Source of the DNA: Mycteria americana
Lineage: Eukaryota; Chordata; Aves; Ciconiiformes; Ciconiidae
Direction: 5' to 3'
Length of the DNA: 64,000 nucleotides
Assembly: GCF_035582795.1 (NCBI RefSeq)
Contig: NC_134390.1
Location: forward strand, 1,937,560-2,001,559
Shown: positions 30,658 to 41,545 of the stretch, in pieces
Numbering within the stretch: position 1 is the stretch's first letter
How the letters are laid out: every line of letters starts with the position of its first letter
The notes under the pieces: generated by a model
Seen by the model: the letters and a program-made list of their open reading frames with translations, nothing else
Told to the model about the DNA's origin: nothing
Database searches by the model: none
Made by a program: the position numbers and the translations under genes

Positions 30658-30835
30658 CTATTTTTAGCCGGGGCCGCGCGGGTATTTTTAGCGCGGGCGC
30701 CGCGGTTGCGTCAATGGAACCCCGCGTGCGTCACGGCCGCGCCCCCGCCGGAACCGCCCCCCCCCGCGCCTTCTACGGCGCCGCCGTGCGTCACGGGCCC
30801 GCGCGCCGCCCCGCGCGTCACCGAGCGCTTAAGAG
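30658..30835 (+). promoter_or_regulatory. NR4A1: NR4A1 promoter: MEF2-type and TGCGTCA (AP-1/CRE-like) elements
   Basis: CTATTTTTAG at 30658-30667 matches the MEF2 consensus and GTATTTTTAG at 30682-30691 nearly does. TGCGTCA elements lie at 30707, 30727 and 30787, and CGCGTCAC at 30814. Mammalian Nur77 promoters are known to use paired MEF2 sites for calcium response and TGCGTCA ('NAP') elements for growth-factor response, so the arrangement supports immediate-early control. Confidence 0.75.
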
Positions 30836-30844
30836 AAAGTAGTG

Positions 30845-30923
30845 GCGGGGCCGGAGCCCGGCGGAGCCCGCGCAGCGGCGGGAGCGGGAGCGGGAACCGG
30901 AGCGCCGCCGCGCCGGCACCCGG
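30845..30923 (+). other. NR4A1: Probable noncoding exon 1 of NR4A1
   Basis: A GC-rich leader follows the promoter elements and ends at a usable donor (CCGG then GTACGG at 30924). It would splice to the acceptor at 33398, two bases before the start codon. The start is approximate. Confidence 0.45.
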
Positions 30924-31179
30924 GTACGGGCGGCTGCGGGGACCGGGCACCGGGCGGGGGGCACCGGGGGCGGGATGTCCCGGGGGCAGCGGGGACGGGG
31001 GGGTGCGCGCACCGGGAGGTGCACGGGGTCGGGTGTCCCGGCTGGCACCCGTGGGACGGCCGGGTGGGGTGGGTGTCCCGGTGGTACCGGGGAGAAGCGG
31101 GTCGGGTGTGCCGGTGGTACCGGAGGCGAGTCGCGGCGGGCGTCCTGCAAAAGTGCATGGTGTCGGGTGTCGCGGGTGG

Positions 31180-31365
31180 TACCGGGGAGAACCGGATCGG
31201 GTGTCCCGGGTGGCACCGGGGGGGAGCCGGATCGGGTGTCCCGAGTGGCACCGGGGGGAGAACCGGATCGCGTGTCCCGGGTGGCACCGGGGGGGGAGCC
31301 GGATCGAGTGTCCCGGGTGGCACCGGGGAGAACCGGATCGAGTGTCCCGGTAGCACCGGGGGCGA
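31180..31365. repeat. 36-37-bp minisatellite in NR4A1 intron 1
   Basis: Five copies of a unit containing ACCGGATCGGGTGTCCCGGG followed by TGGCACCGGGGG. Flanking sequence carries further degenerate GGTGGCACCGGGG copies. Confidence 0.85.
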
Positions 31366-33400
31366 TGGGCGTCCTGCAAAGTGCATGGGGTCGGGCGTCC
31401 CGGTGGCACCGGGGAGAGTCGGGAGTCCCGGTGGAAGGGACCGGGTGGTGTGCGCCGTGCGGGGCTGGCCCTCGGGGGTACCCGGTGGCACCGGGGGGAC
31501 CCGCGGGGGAGGCGCACCGGGCGGGGGCCGGCAGAGCGAGGGGTCCCGGTCCTGGGGGTCGCGGGGAGAGCCCGACGCCGGGCTCCGGGAGGAGCCGTGC
31601 GGGACCGGGAGCCGTTTCTCGGGGCTGCCCCCAGCCGTGCCGGGCTACGGGGCCGGAGCCGGGCTGGTCCCCGGTCCCGGGACCCTCCGCCGGGTCCAGC
31701 TGCAGCCAGGGAGAGCCCCGGCCCCGGGGGCTGTGGGGGGGCAGAGCCCCCCGCCCCCAAACCGGGCATCGCCCCGGGAGCCCCGAGCAGAGCGGCCGCG
31801 GCGTCGGAGCAGGCGGCACCGTGCAGGCAGGAGCGTGCGGGCAGCACCGTGAGCGTTGCCGTGCAGGCAGGAGCGTGCGGGCAGCAGCGGGGACACGGCA
31901 GCGCGGGCAGCAGCGGGGCACTGCCATGCGGGCAGCACCGCGCAGGCAAGCCCCCCGCTGCCCACCCAGGCCCGGCGGCGGCCGCGTTTTGGCGGGGCGA
32001 GGCAGCAGGTGCCGGCAGGAGGTGGGCAGCGTTACCCCCCCGGCACTGCCGGCTGCTCTCGCCCGCCCGCGGCCCAGGGCCCGGTGCCAGGGGCTGCCAC
32101 CGGCGGCCTCCAGGCCTGGGCACGGGCAGCTGCCTGCGCTCCCAAACGAGGAATCTGCAATTACTGCCCGAGCCGTGGGCAGCGCGGGGGCCGCTGCGGG
32201 AATTTGTGCCCGGTCCCCCGGGGGGGTTCGTGGCAGGGGGGGACCCCAAACGCCGCCAGCGAGCGGGTGAGGGCAAAAGCATTTGAATAAGGAAGCGGCG
32301 ACCACGCCGGGCGCTGCCCGCTGCTGCCAGGCAAACCCCGTGCCGGGACCGCAGGAAGGATCGAGGCTTTGCATGGCCCGGCCGGCGATTCGCAGCCAGG
32401 ATTTGCATGCAGGCGAGGAAAGCTGCCACCGGCAGAGCCGGCGTCCCCCGCTGCCACGTCCCTGGCACAGCCTCGTGCCCCCTGGCCGTGTGTGGGGACG
32501 GGAGGCAGCCGGGGAGCCACTGGCCCCTCTGAACCCCCCGTCTGAGCCCGGCACAGCCCTGGCCCCCGGCAGGCGGGCGCAAACCCCACTGGGGCACCGG
32601 GAGTGGGCCGGGGGCCGGTGCCACCCCGTGGGTGCCAGGGCTGGACCCACGCTGGGTATTTTTAAACCCAGCTCCCCGGGCAGGTATCGGCTTTCTGGGC
32701 GCCGGCAAAAGCCGCCCGGACTTGGCTGGGGGAAGCCAGGGGCCGGTGGGTGAGCTGGCAGCGGTGCCGTGCCGGGGCTGCGGCGGCCGGGGGCCAGGCG
32801 CGGCGTGACCTTTAAAGGTCTGCAAGATGAATTACATTATCGTCTTGCCATTGGGGTCACTCCTGGCTTGGCTTTCAGCTGGACCCGGGACTCCTCTTAT
32901 GTCTTTCGCGGGGCCGGATCCGTGCCGTAGTGCCGGGGGGCTGCAGGGACGGGGGGGTGGGCTCCTCTCCCCCCCTGCAGCCGGTGGGTCTGGCTGCGTT
33001 CGCTTTTCCGAAAGGCTCCGCAACGGGTGGGGGGGGGAGTGGGCCCCTCGACCCCTGGTTCAGCCCCCGCTCTGTCTTCCCCCGGCCAGCCCGGGGCTCG
33101 GGAATCCGCTGGCCGCATTCCTCCCTCCTTCCCTTTCGGCGGCTTTGCTAAGCCAGCATTTTGGGCAATGTCCTTTGCGCCCATTGGCTGTGGCGTGACC
33201 TTTCCCGGGGACGGCAGCGGCCGCCACCGGGCAACCAGCGGCTCCCGGGGTCCGGCTCCGGCCCTGGCCGCCTACGAGGGGGATCCCGGGGAAGCCCCCG
33301 GGGTTCTCGCCCCGTCTCCATCCTCCACCCGGGACGGAGGGGCCGCGGGGGGCGGGCGCGGCGGTGGGGTCCCCGCTGACGCCTTGCTCTCCCCACAGAG

Positions 33401-35757
33401 ATGCCCTGCATCCAGGCACAGTACGGCACGGTGGGCACCGGCCCCTGCGAGCGCTGCCCGGCCGAGCTGCTCAGCCCCGAGGGCGGCCGCTTCCCCATGG
33501 AGGTGGCCGGAGCGGACCTGGCGGCGGCCCCCGCCCTGCCCAGCTTCAGCACCTTCATGGAGGGCTACGCCGGTGAGTTCGACGCCTTCCTCTACCAGCT
33601 GCCGGCCGGCAGCCAGCCCGCCGCCGCCACCGCCTTCAAGCTGGAGGACTTCCAGGTGTACGGCTGCTACCCCGGCGCTTTCGGCGGGCAGCCGGATGAG
33701 ACCCTCTCCTCCAGCGGCTCAGACTGTTACGGCAGCCCCTGCTCCATCCCCTCGCCCGCCACGCCGAGCTTCCAGCCGCCCCAGGCTCCGGGCTGGGAGG
33801 GCTCCTTCGGGGCGTACTCGCCCCCGCCGAACTATGAGGGCGGGCGGCCCTGGGCTGAGCCGGCCAAGGGCGGTGGGTCGCAGCCCCCCTTCTTCGCCTT
33901 CAGCCCCCCGGCACCCAGCCCCGCCGGGTCCCCCGGGACCCTGAAGGGGCAACCGGGCCCCTCGCCCCGCCTGGACCCACGGCTGCTGGACACGGACGCC
34001 TTCGCCCTGGCCCAGGGCTCCCCCGGGGGCTTTGCCGGGCTGCCCCTGGCCCCCGCCTCGCCGCTGCTGGAGGGGCCGGCGCTGGCCCCCACCAAGGCAC
34101 GCAGCCCCGGGGCGGGCGAGGGCCGCTGCGCCGTCTGCGGGGACAACGCCTCCTGCCAGCACTACGGCGTGCGCACCTGCGAGGGCTGCAAGGGCTTCTT
34201 CAAGGTAAGGGGACCCCCCCCGACCCCCAAGAGCTGCTGCCGGGATATTCCCACAATGCTTTGCAGCAGCGGGAGGATGCTGCGGGTCACCCTGGGGAGG
34301 GGCAGGGCAGGGAGCGTGGCCCCGGGAGCCCTCCCCGCGGATGCGGAGCCGGATGCCGGGCTGGAGCGGGAGGCAGGGGAGGACAGAAGGGCTTTTGTTC
34401 GGCGGCTCGGCGCCCCGGGCTGAGCTTGGGCCGCTCCTTCCCCGCCCGCAGCGCACGGTGCAGAAGAACGCCAAGTACATCTGCCTGGCCAACAAGGACT
34501 GCCCCGTGGACAAGCGGCGGAGAAACCGCTGCCAGTTCTGCCGCTTCCAGAAGTGCCTGGCCGTCGGCATGGTCAAAGAAGGTACCAGGGTCCCGTCCTG
34601 AGGTGGGGGGTCCCGGCAGGAGCGGGGGGGCCCCGCTCCGCAGCCCGCCTGGCTGCGCTGAGGACGGACGCGCTCATTGCATGTCCCTCGCCGCAGTGGT
34701 CCGGACCGACAGCCTGAAGGGGCGGCGGGGCCGGCTGCCCTCCAAGCCCAAGCAGCCCCCAGACACGTCCCCCGTCAGCCTCATCACCTCCCTGGTGCGG
34801 GCGCACATCGACTCCGTCCCCAGCGCCACCAAGCTCGACTACTCCAAGGTAGGGCCGGTACCACCCCGCGCCCTCGCCGGGGCTGCGCCAGGGCCGGATC
34901 CTGACCCCGTCCCCGCGGCAGTTCCAGGAGTCGGCCCCGTGCCAGTTCGAGAAGGAGGATTCGGTGGACGTGCAGCAGTTCTACGACCTGCTCACCGGCT
35001 CCATGGACGTCATCCGCAAGTGGGCTGAGAAGATCCAGGGCTTCGCCGAGCTGCCCAAGGAGGACCAGGACCTGCTGCTGGAGTCGGCCTTCCTCGAGCT
35101 CTTCATCCTGCGCCTGGCGTACCGGTGAGCCCTTGGCACGGCACGGCGCGGCGCGGCGGGGAGCCCGGGGCCGCGCCGGGGGGGTGACGCGTGGTTGTGC
35201 CCGCAGCTCCAAGCCGGAGGAAGGGAAACTCATCTTCTGCAACGGGGTGGTGCTGCACCGCCTGCAGTGCGTGCGGGGCTTCGGCGAGTGGATCGACGCC
35301 ATCCTCGAGTTCTCCCAGAGCCTGCACCGCATGAGCGTCGACATCCCCTCCTTCTCCTGCCTCGCCGCCCTCGTCATCATCACAGGTGAGACGCCCCCCT
35401 CCCCGCTCCCCACCCCGCCGCCGTCCCCTTCCCCGCCCTGCGGCCGTCACCCTGGCCTCACGCCTCCATGTGTGTGTGTGTGTGTGTGTCCCCCACCTAG
35501 ACCGCCACGGGCTGAAGGAGCCGAAGCGGGTGGAGGAGCTGCAGAACCGCATCGTGGGCTGCCTGAAGGACCACGTGGCAGCGGCGGGGGCCGAGCCGAG
35601 CCGCCCCGGCTGCCTCTCCAAGCTGCTGGGCAAACTGCCCGAGCTGCGCAGCCTCTGCACCCAGGGCCTCCAGCGCATCTTCTACCTGAAGCTGGAGGAC
35701 CTGGTGCCGCCGCCGCCCATCGTCGACAAGATCTTCATGGACACGCTGCCTTTCTGA
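33401..35757 (+). CDS. NR4A1: Nuclear receptor NR4A1 (Nur77/NGFI-B)
   Basis: Orphan nuclear receptor and immediate-early transcription factor that binds NBRE/NurRE sites and acts without a classical ligand. Coding exons: 33401-34204, 34452-34581, 34697-34848, 34922-35124, 35207-35385, 35501-35757, giving 574 residues (human 598). The start [10 protein letters not shown] is the family signature. The N-terminal AF-1 is Ser/Pro-rich with [19 protein letters not shown] and [14 protein letters not shown]. The two-zinc-finger DNA-binding domain begins at C243 ([15 protein letters not shown]-box CEGCKGFF) and runs to GMVKE, followed by the basic extension [14 protein letters not shown]. The ligand-binding domain ends in [10 protein letters not shown]. 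The acceptor lies two bases before the start codon. NR4A2/NR4A3 are excluded by the N-terminus. No defect is seen. Confidence 0.97.
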
Positions 35758-36262
35758 GACCCCGGCGGGGAGCTGCCGCCAGCCTCGCGTCCCCCGGGGA
35801 TGCCTGGGACCCCCCCCCTCGGGGACACCTGGATCACCCCCGAGGGACGCCCGGGTCCCCTCGGGGACACCCAGGTTCCCCACGTGCCTTCACGGCGCCG
35901 GGCGCAGACGCACGGCAGCCCCGGTGCCTTCCCCCCCCGGGTGGGGCGTCGCCGGCGCGGCGTTCCCCTTCTCCCCTGTAAAAATGCCCCCGTTGTAAAT
36001 AGCGAGCGGCCAGATCCTGTACAGACTGGGGAGCGTGGGGCGGGGAGGGGGCTCCAGCCCCCCCGCCCTCATCCCCCCCTCCCCTTTATATATTTTTTTC
36101 TTTTTTTTTTTTTTTTTTTTTCCTCTCTTTTGGCCATTTTCTGTATATAAACTTGTACGTACAGCGAGAGCTGCCGAAAGGGCCCGTTTCTCTCGTGCGT
36201 GTGTCCCGTCCCCGTCCCCCCCCCCCCCCCCCCCCCAGTAATATCATCTATATTTAATATAC
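35758..36262 (+). other. NR4A1: NR4A1 3' untranslated region
   Basis: Contains a 21-base poly(T) at 36101-36121, the Pumilio-type element TGTATATA at 36142-36149, a 21-base poly(C) at 36216-36236, and ends near AATATA at 36256-36261, a weak poly(A) signal. The end is inferred. Confidence 0.6.
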
Positions 36263-36520
36263 CGTGATATAGAAGGGGGGGTGGCAGAGCTCCAGGGCCG
36301 GGGACAGCCGGGGCGCCGGAGCCGCACGTTGCCCACGCCGCTGCCCTTGAACTGTCACTCACCCCCGCGGCGGTGGCTGCCGCGGCCCCGCACCTGTCAC
36401 CCGCCTGATTTATCCGCCCCAAAATAACCGGGAAGCGTGACCGGGTCCCCCCCTCCCCGCCTCCCTGGGGACGCAGCCATGGGCAGGGCCAGCCCCGGCG
36501 GGGGGGGGGGGGGGGGGGGG
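36216..36520. repeat. Paired 21-base poly(C) and poly(G) tracts
   Basis: C runs unbroken at 36216-36236 and G at 36500-36520, 263 bases apart. They are inverted with respect to each other. Exact length is vulnerable to sequencing error. Confidence 0.85.
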
Positions 36521-38559
36521 ACACGACGACGCGCGACAGCATTTGGGGTCCCTGGCCCAGCGTGGGTCGCAGGGGGCTGGGGACAGGGTGGGGGGGTCCT
36601 GCCGCGTGGCGGGGGGACGCCGGGCTGGGGCGGTCCCCTGGCTTGTCCCCTTCCTCCGGCCGGGGACGGGCTGGCCCCGGAGCAAATGTTAATGGGGACA
36701 CCGAGGGCCGGTGCCGAACAAGGGCCACATTGAGGCGCTGGGCCGGGGGGGCCCCGCGGCGGCACACAACAAGGGTCCCTCTGTCCCCCCCCCGCCACCC
36801 GCCCCCGCCATGGGGGGAGCGCTGACGCACGGCGGGGCCGCGGCCGGGGGGTCGGCCGGTCTGCGGGGGGGCCGGGAGAGCCTGGGCAGCGGGGACGGGG
36901 GGACGCGGGGTGGGCTACGGACATGGCACAGCTCGGCGCGGCACGGCTCTGCTCCGGCTGCGGGGCAGGAGACGCCGCGCTGTGCCATGGGGCAGGAATG
37001 GCCGTGCCGTGCAATGCCGTGCCATGGCACGCCGTGCCGTGGGGCGGGAGCGTCCATGCCGTGGGGCAGGAATGGCCGTGCTGCGCAATGCCGTGCCGTG
37101 CCGTGCCGTGCCACAGCTCCTGTCCCAACGTCCGTCACGGTGCCGACCTGCACCCCAAAGCCACCGGGGAGGGCAGCCCCTGGTGCCCCGAGGCCACCGG
37201 CCGGGTCATAGCAGGGCAGCGGGTCCCTGTCCCCTCCCCGCAGCCCAGGGCTGGCCTTTGCCCACCTTGTCCCCATCCCCAGCCCTGTCCTTGTCCCCCA
37301 TCCCCTTGGCAGGGGCTGCTGCGGGAGGGACGGGGACGATGGTGCCAGCAAGGCCAAGTAAAAATAGCCCCGCGGCTGGCTCCGGCCATGCCGGTTGCCC
37401 CGGGGCTGCACGGCACCGACACATGTGTCACGGCGTGTGCCCGGCCCTCTGCCCGGTGACGTGCCACAGCCGCAGTCCTCCCTGCTATTTACCCCAGGAC
37501 ACGTGTCCCCGCAGCGGCGTGGGCAGCCTGGTGCCAGTGCCCCAAATTCCCGTGTCCCCATGCCCCTGTGTCCCCCATGTCCCCGTGGCCATCCATTCCC
37601 ATGTGCCCCTGTCCCCCTTGTCCCCGTGTCCACCCATCCCCCTGTCCCTGTGTCCCTGATGTCCTCCATGTCCCCGTGTCCATCCATCCCCCGGTCCCTG
37701 TGTCCCCCGTGTCCATCCATCCCCCGTCCCTGTGTTCCCCATGTCCCCATGTCCATCCATCCCCCGGTCCCTGTGTCCCTGATGTCCCCCATGTCCCCAT
37801 GTCCACCCATCCCCCTGTCCCTGTGTCCCTGATGTCCTCCATGTCCCCGTGTCCATCCATCCCCCGGTCCCTGTGTCCCCCATGTCCCCGTGTCCATCCA
37901 TCCCCCGTCCCTGTGTTCCCCATGTCCCCGTGTCCATCCATCCCCCTGTCCCTGCATCCCCCATGTCCCCATGTCCATCCATCCCCCGTCCCTGTGTCCC
38001 CCTGCCCCCCATCTCCCTTGTGTCCATATGTCCCCATGTCGCCCCTTTCCTTATGTCCCCGTGTCTCCCGTGTCCCTGTGATCCAATGTCCTCGTGTCCC
38101 CGCTTTCCCCATGTCCCCATATTGGTGTCCCCATGTCCTTGTGGCCCCCATGGCCCCTGCCCATGTCCTGTGTCCCCTGTCCCCATCTACGTCCCCCTGT
38201 TCTCTCCTTGTCCCCTGTTGCCGTGTCCCCCCCGTCCTGGGCCGTGGCACTGCGGGGGTCACCGGGGGTCACCGGGGGTCACCGGACCCCCAGAGCCGCT
38301 GCAGTACCGCCGCGGAGCCTCCAGCCCAGGGGGCGCTGTGCGCTCGGGAGCGCCCCGAGGAAGTGAGCCGCTCTGTGCCGCGGTAGGCGCAGCTCTGTGG
38401 CGCCCCGTCCCGGAACCAACCAAGCAGGCAGCGGTGCGGGGAGGGAGCCGAGCCGCGGCGTGGGGACGGCGATTCCGCCCCCGGGGCGCACCGCGGCGGG
38501 GAACGACATGGAGGGGGACACAGCGTTAACGACAAGAGGTGTAGAGTGAGGAAACACGG
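36263..38559. other. Intergenic region NR4A1-ATG101
   Basis: No exon is supported. It holds the poly(G) tract, a GCCGTGCC-rich stretch at about 36990-37115 and the minisatellite at 37610-38010. The last 300 bases are CpG-rich and presumably include the ATG101 promoter, but no clear core element stands out. Confidence 0.5.
37610..38010. repeat. About 40-bp CCCATGTCC / CCATCCATCCCCC minisatellite
   Basis: Roughly ten copies of a C/T-rich unit containing TGTCCATCCATCCCCC followed by TCCCTGTGTCCC. Some copies carry an extra CTGATGTCC block, giving longer units. Open frames on both strands here are by-products. Confidence 0.85.
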
Positions 38560-38675
38560 CTGCTACGGCGGGAGGCGCTGCCACTTCGGCAGATGGTGTG
38601 TCCCGATCCCCCCATCTACGCAGATGGACTGCTCCACTTCCCTCCTCCTCGCGGTCAGATGGTCGGTCCCGGGCG
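38560..38675 (+). other. ATG101: Probable noncoding exon 1 of ATG101
   Basis: Non-repetitive sequence ends at a donor GGGCG then GTGAGTGCGG at 38676 and would splice to the acceptor CCCCGCAG ending at 39325. The 5' boundary is a guess. Confidence 0.4.
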
Positions 38676-38689
38676 GTGAGTGCGGGGCC

Positions 38690-39055
38690 GCGGCCCCGGG
38701 AGGGGGCGAGGGGGGCCGGGACCGCGGGGGCGAGGGGAGCCGGGACCGCGGGGGTGAGGGGGGCCGGGATCCCGGGAGAGGGTGAGGGGGGCCGGGGCCG
38801 CGGGGGTGAGGGGGGCCGGGACCCCGGGAGAGGGTGAGAGGGGCCGGGGCCCCGGGAGGAGGCGAGGGGGGCCGGGACCGCGGGGGTGAGGGGGGCCGGG
38901 GCCCCGGGAGGAGACGAAGGGGGCCGGGACCGCGGGGGTGAGGGGGGCCGGGGCCCCGGGAGGAGGCGAGGGGGGCCGGGACCGCGGGGGTGAGGGGGGC
39001 CGGGGCCCCGGGAGAGGGTGAGGGGGGCCGGGACCGCGGGGGTGAGGGGCAGCCT
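38690..39055. repeat. 24/28-bp GAGGGGGGCCGGG minisatellite in ATG101 intron 1
   Basis: Alternating units with cores GGGGCCGGGACCGCGGGG and GGGGCCCCGGGAGAGGGTGA, about a dozen copies. The reverse strand reads Pro-rich in every frame, which explains the long frames there. Confidence 0.85.
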
Positions 39056-39362
39056 GGGGCTCTCCAGGGGGGAGTGGGGTGTGGGGAGGCCCGGACCGGG
39101 ATGTCTGGGTCCCTGTGGGGTATTGGGGGGCCTGGAGCGGGACCCCTGGGTCCCTGCGAGGTGGCGGGGGCCCGGACCGGGATGTCTGGGTCCCTGTGGG
39201 GTGGGGGGGGACGACACACACTGGGACACCAGGGTCCCCAGGGGGTGGGTAAAGGGGGTTGGTGAGGGGCTCTTGCCCAAGCAGGGGCACAACTAACCTC
39301 TCCCAACACCCTTCTTTCCCCGCAGGACCCACCGTCGTGCCCCCCCCAGAGCCACCCCCGCC

Positions 39363-40155
39363 ATGAACTGCCGCGCGGAGGTGCTGGAGGTGTCGGTGGA
39401 GGGTCGGCAGGTGGAGGAGGCCATGCTGGCGGTGCTCCACACCGTCCTGCTGCACCGCAGCACCGGTAAGTTCCACTACAAGAAGGAGGGCACCTACTCC
39501 ATCGGCACCGTGGGCACCCAGGACGTGGACTGTGATTTCATCGACTTCGCCTACGTCCGCGTCTCCTCCGAGGAGCTGGACCGGGCCCTCCGCAAGGCTG
39601 TCGGGGAGTTCAAGGTAAGGAGCCCCAACGGGGAGCCGGCAGGGCTGAAAGCGGGAGCTTAAAAACCCGCGGGCTGTGCCGTGTCCTCGCCTGCGAGGGG
39701 AAGGTCAGTCCCTGGCCCCCCCTAAGCGGGGCCACGTGCTCTCTCGGCAGGACGCGCTGCGCAACTCGGGCAGCGATGGGATGGGGCAGATCTCCCTGGA
39801 GTTCTACCAGAAGAAGAAGTCACGCTGGCCTTTCTCGGATGAGTGCATCCCCTGGGAGCTGTGGACCATCAAGGTGAACGTGGTGAACCTGGCTAACGAG
39901 CAGGAGCGGCAGATCTGCCGGGAGAAGGTGGGCGAGAAGCTCTGCGAGAAGATCATCAACATCGTGGAGGTGATGAACCGCCACGAGTACCTGCCCAAGA
40001 TGCCCACCCAGTCGGAGGTGGACAACGTCTTTGACACCAGCCTGAAGGACGTGCAGCCCTACCTCTACAAGATCTCCTACCAGATCACGGACTCCCTGGG
40101 CACCTCGGTCACCACCACCATGCGCCGGCTCATCAAGGACACGCTGGCTCTGTAG
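39363..40155 (+). CDS. ATG101: Autophagy-related protein 101, HORMA subunit of the ULK1 complex
   Basis: ATG101 pairs with ATG13 through HORMA domains in the ULK1-FIP200-ATG13 complex that starts autophagy, in the cytosol and at phagophore sites. Two coding exons, 39363-39614 and 39751-40155, join in frame to 218 residues, exactly the human length. It begins [20 protein letters not shown] and ends [10 protein letters not shown]. The WF finger that recruits downstream factors is intact: SRWPFSDE puts W110 and F112 at the positions known in human. A 5'UTR acceptor at 39325 implies at least one upstream noncoding exon. Near-complete identity to human shows strong constraint despite the repetitive surroundings. 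Confidence 0.98.
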
Positions 40156-40710
40156 GGCCGGATGCCACCGAGGCAGGTTCACCCCGCGTGGTGGCACCTC
40201 TCCAGCACAGCCCCTGGCTCTTTGGGACAGCGTCTCTGCTTGGATCCTTCCTCTCTGCCTCCAAAAAGCGTCTGCAGGGAGCTGGACTCGGCCTGGCCCT
40301 TAACTGAGGGTTGCTGCCGGTTTGGTTTGCGCTGTGGGGCACTCGCCGGTCCCGGAGAACCGGCTCGGTGACTCCCAGGTTGGCTATGGGGTGGTGAGTC
40401 CTCGAGGCGGGAGCTGCTGGTCGGCACGTGCGGCACCGGCACCGGCTCAGCGCTGGGCTTGTGGCCCGGCAGAGCGATGCTGTGGGTCGGCACGGAGCGG
40501 GGATGGCGTCCGAACCCTGTCCGGCCCTGCCTGCGGCCGCTCTCCAGCTCACCCTGCGCGGCACAGCCAGCACCAGCCCGGTCCCTCGTCACCGCGCGTG
40601 TGTCCCCCGGCAGCACCCTGGTCCCTGGGACTGAGCCGCTTCCCTGTGGGGCCCGGAGATGAACTCGCTGCCTCCTCTGGGGCAAAAATAAAGTATTTCT
40701 TCTTTCACAC
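40156..40710 (+). other. ATG101: ATG101 3' untranslated region
   Basis: About 550 bases from the stop codon to just past AATAAA at 40687-40692. Nothing else is recognised in it. Confidence 0.8.
40687..40692 (+). terminator. ATG101: ATG101 polyadenylation signal
   Basis: Canonical AATAAA in an A/T-rich island (AAAAATAAAGTATTTCTTC) within GC-rich sequence. Confidence 0.85.
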
Positions 40711-41064
40711 GGAGTCTCGTCCCCTCCTGGCTGATGATGGGGCCGGCATCCACGGCATGGGGGGGAAACAGGCGCCGAGGCTGAGCTGGGGGACCCCATC
40801 GTGTCCCCGTGCCGTGGGGCTCGCCGGCCGCAGTGGGATGGGGCAGTGCTGCCCACCCCCCAGCAGCGATACCCTGAGTGGGGCTGCCCCCCAAGCGCAG
40901 CCAGGGGAGGGGACGGGGCGATCCCGCTTCCATGCAGGACTCTGCGCCCCTCCGCAGCACCGAGGGGGGGGCAAAGCCGCTTCCCCCGCCCGGGGGGGAG
41001 CATCGGCGGGGCACCGGCCTCTCAGCAGGGCGAGGGGGGCCGTGCGGGTGGCTAAGACGGTCCC

Positions 41065-41072
41065 TGACATCA
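41065..41072 (+). promoter_or_regulatory. CRE-like element upstream of the Reprimo-like gene
   Basis: TGACATCA lies 89 bases before the start codon and differs from the CRE consensus TGACGTCA at one base. No TATA box is evident. Assignment is tentative. Confidence 0.25.
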
Positions 41073-41160
41073 CTTAAACCCTCCCCGTCTGTCGCTGACC
41101 CACCGCTGCCCCGCGCACCCGCACTCCGCTCCGGGGAGGAAGAGGAGGAGGAGGAGGAGA

Positions 41161-41375
41161 TGAACGCCAGCACGCAGGCCAGCGCCTGGGGGGACGTGCG
41201 GGTGGCCGAAGCCGCCCAAATCACCGTCGTCCTGGTGCTCTGCCTCACCGTCGCCTTCGCCGTCTTCTTCCTCGGCTGCAACCTGCTGCTGCGGGCGGAG
41301 AGTCTGGCGGCAGCCCCGGCGCAGGGGGAGCGACGGCCATCCCGCGAGGCCGAGGCGGCCGCCGAGGGGGCGTAG
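41161..41375 (+). CDS. RPRM3: Reprimo-family membrane protein (third Reprimo lineage candidate)
   Basis: Reprimo proteins are small glycosylated single-pass membrane proteins; RPRM is p53-induced and tied to G2 arrest. This single-exon frame gives 71 residues. It starts MNAST, like RPRML's MNAT with an N-glycosylation sequon at residue 2. One membrane helix spans about residues 20-42 and ends in the family signature AVFFLGCNLLLRAES (RPRM GIFFLGCNLLIKSE). The tail carries ERRPSREAEA (RPRM DRRPSKEVEA), keeping the RRPS site. Human RPRM is 109 residues; the N-terminal outer segment is about 38 residues shorter here and the helix-to-RRPS linker has diverged. The intact frame, conserved motifs and a nearby poly(A) signal argue for a working gene. 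An in-frame upstream start at 40878 lies in low-complexity sequence and is disfavoured. The symbol is provisional: family membership is firm, the orthology to the RPRM3 lineage is inferred from motif and neighbours. Confidence 0.85.
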
Positions 41376-41545
41376 GTGACCGGCGGATGGATGGACGGAC
41401 GGATGGACGGACGGACGGATGGATGGACAGCAGCGTCTTTGTCCGCAGCGTCTTCGACGGCACTTGGGGACGGAGCGGGATGGCGCCGGGGGCCGCAGCG
41501 TCCCCGGCTCGTACAGATGGATTAAAAGGCAACGGGGCCAGCGGA
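41376..41545 (+). other. RPRM3: 3'UTR of the Reprimo-like gene, with a GGAC/GGAT tetranucleotide repeat
   Basis: A (GGAC/GGAT)n repeat covers about 41386-41428 directly after the stop codon. ATTAAA at 41521-41526 is a plausible poly(A) signal. Confidence 0.55.

Noticed and set aside
30711-32825. 704-codon minus-strand frame opposite the NR4A1 leader and intron 1
   Set aside because: Long because stops are rare in GC-rich repetitive DNA; Pro/Arg/Gly composition and no recognisable domain.
40878-41160. Upstream in-frame ATG extending the Reprimo-like protein by 94 residues
   Set aside because: The extension is low-complexity Gly/Pro/Glu sequence, and the MNAS start matches known family N-termini.
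41161-41375. SMAGP or another small membrane protein of 12q13
   Set aside because: The sequence lacks SMAGP features, while FFLGCNLL and ERRPS match the Reprimo family.
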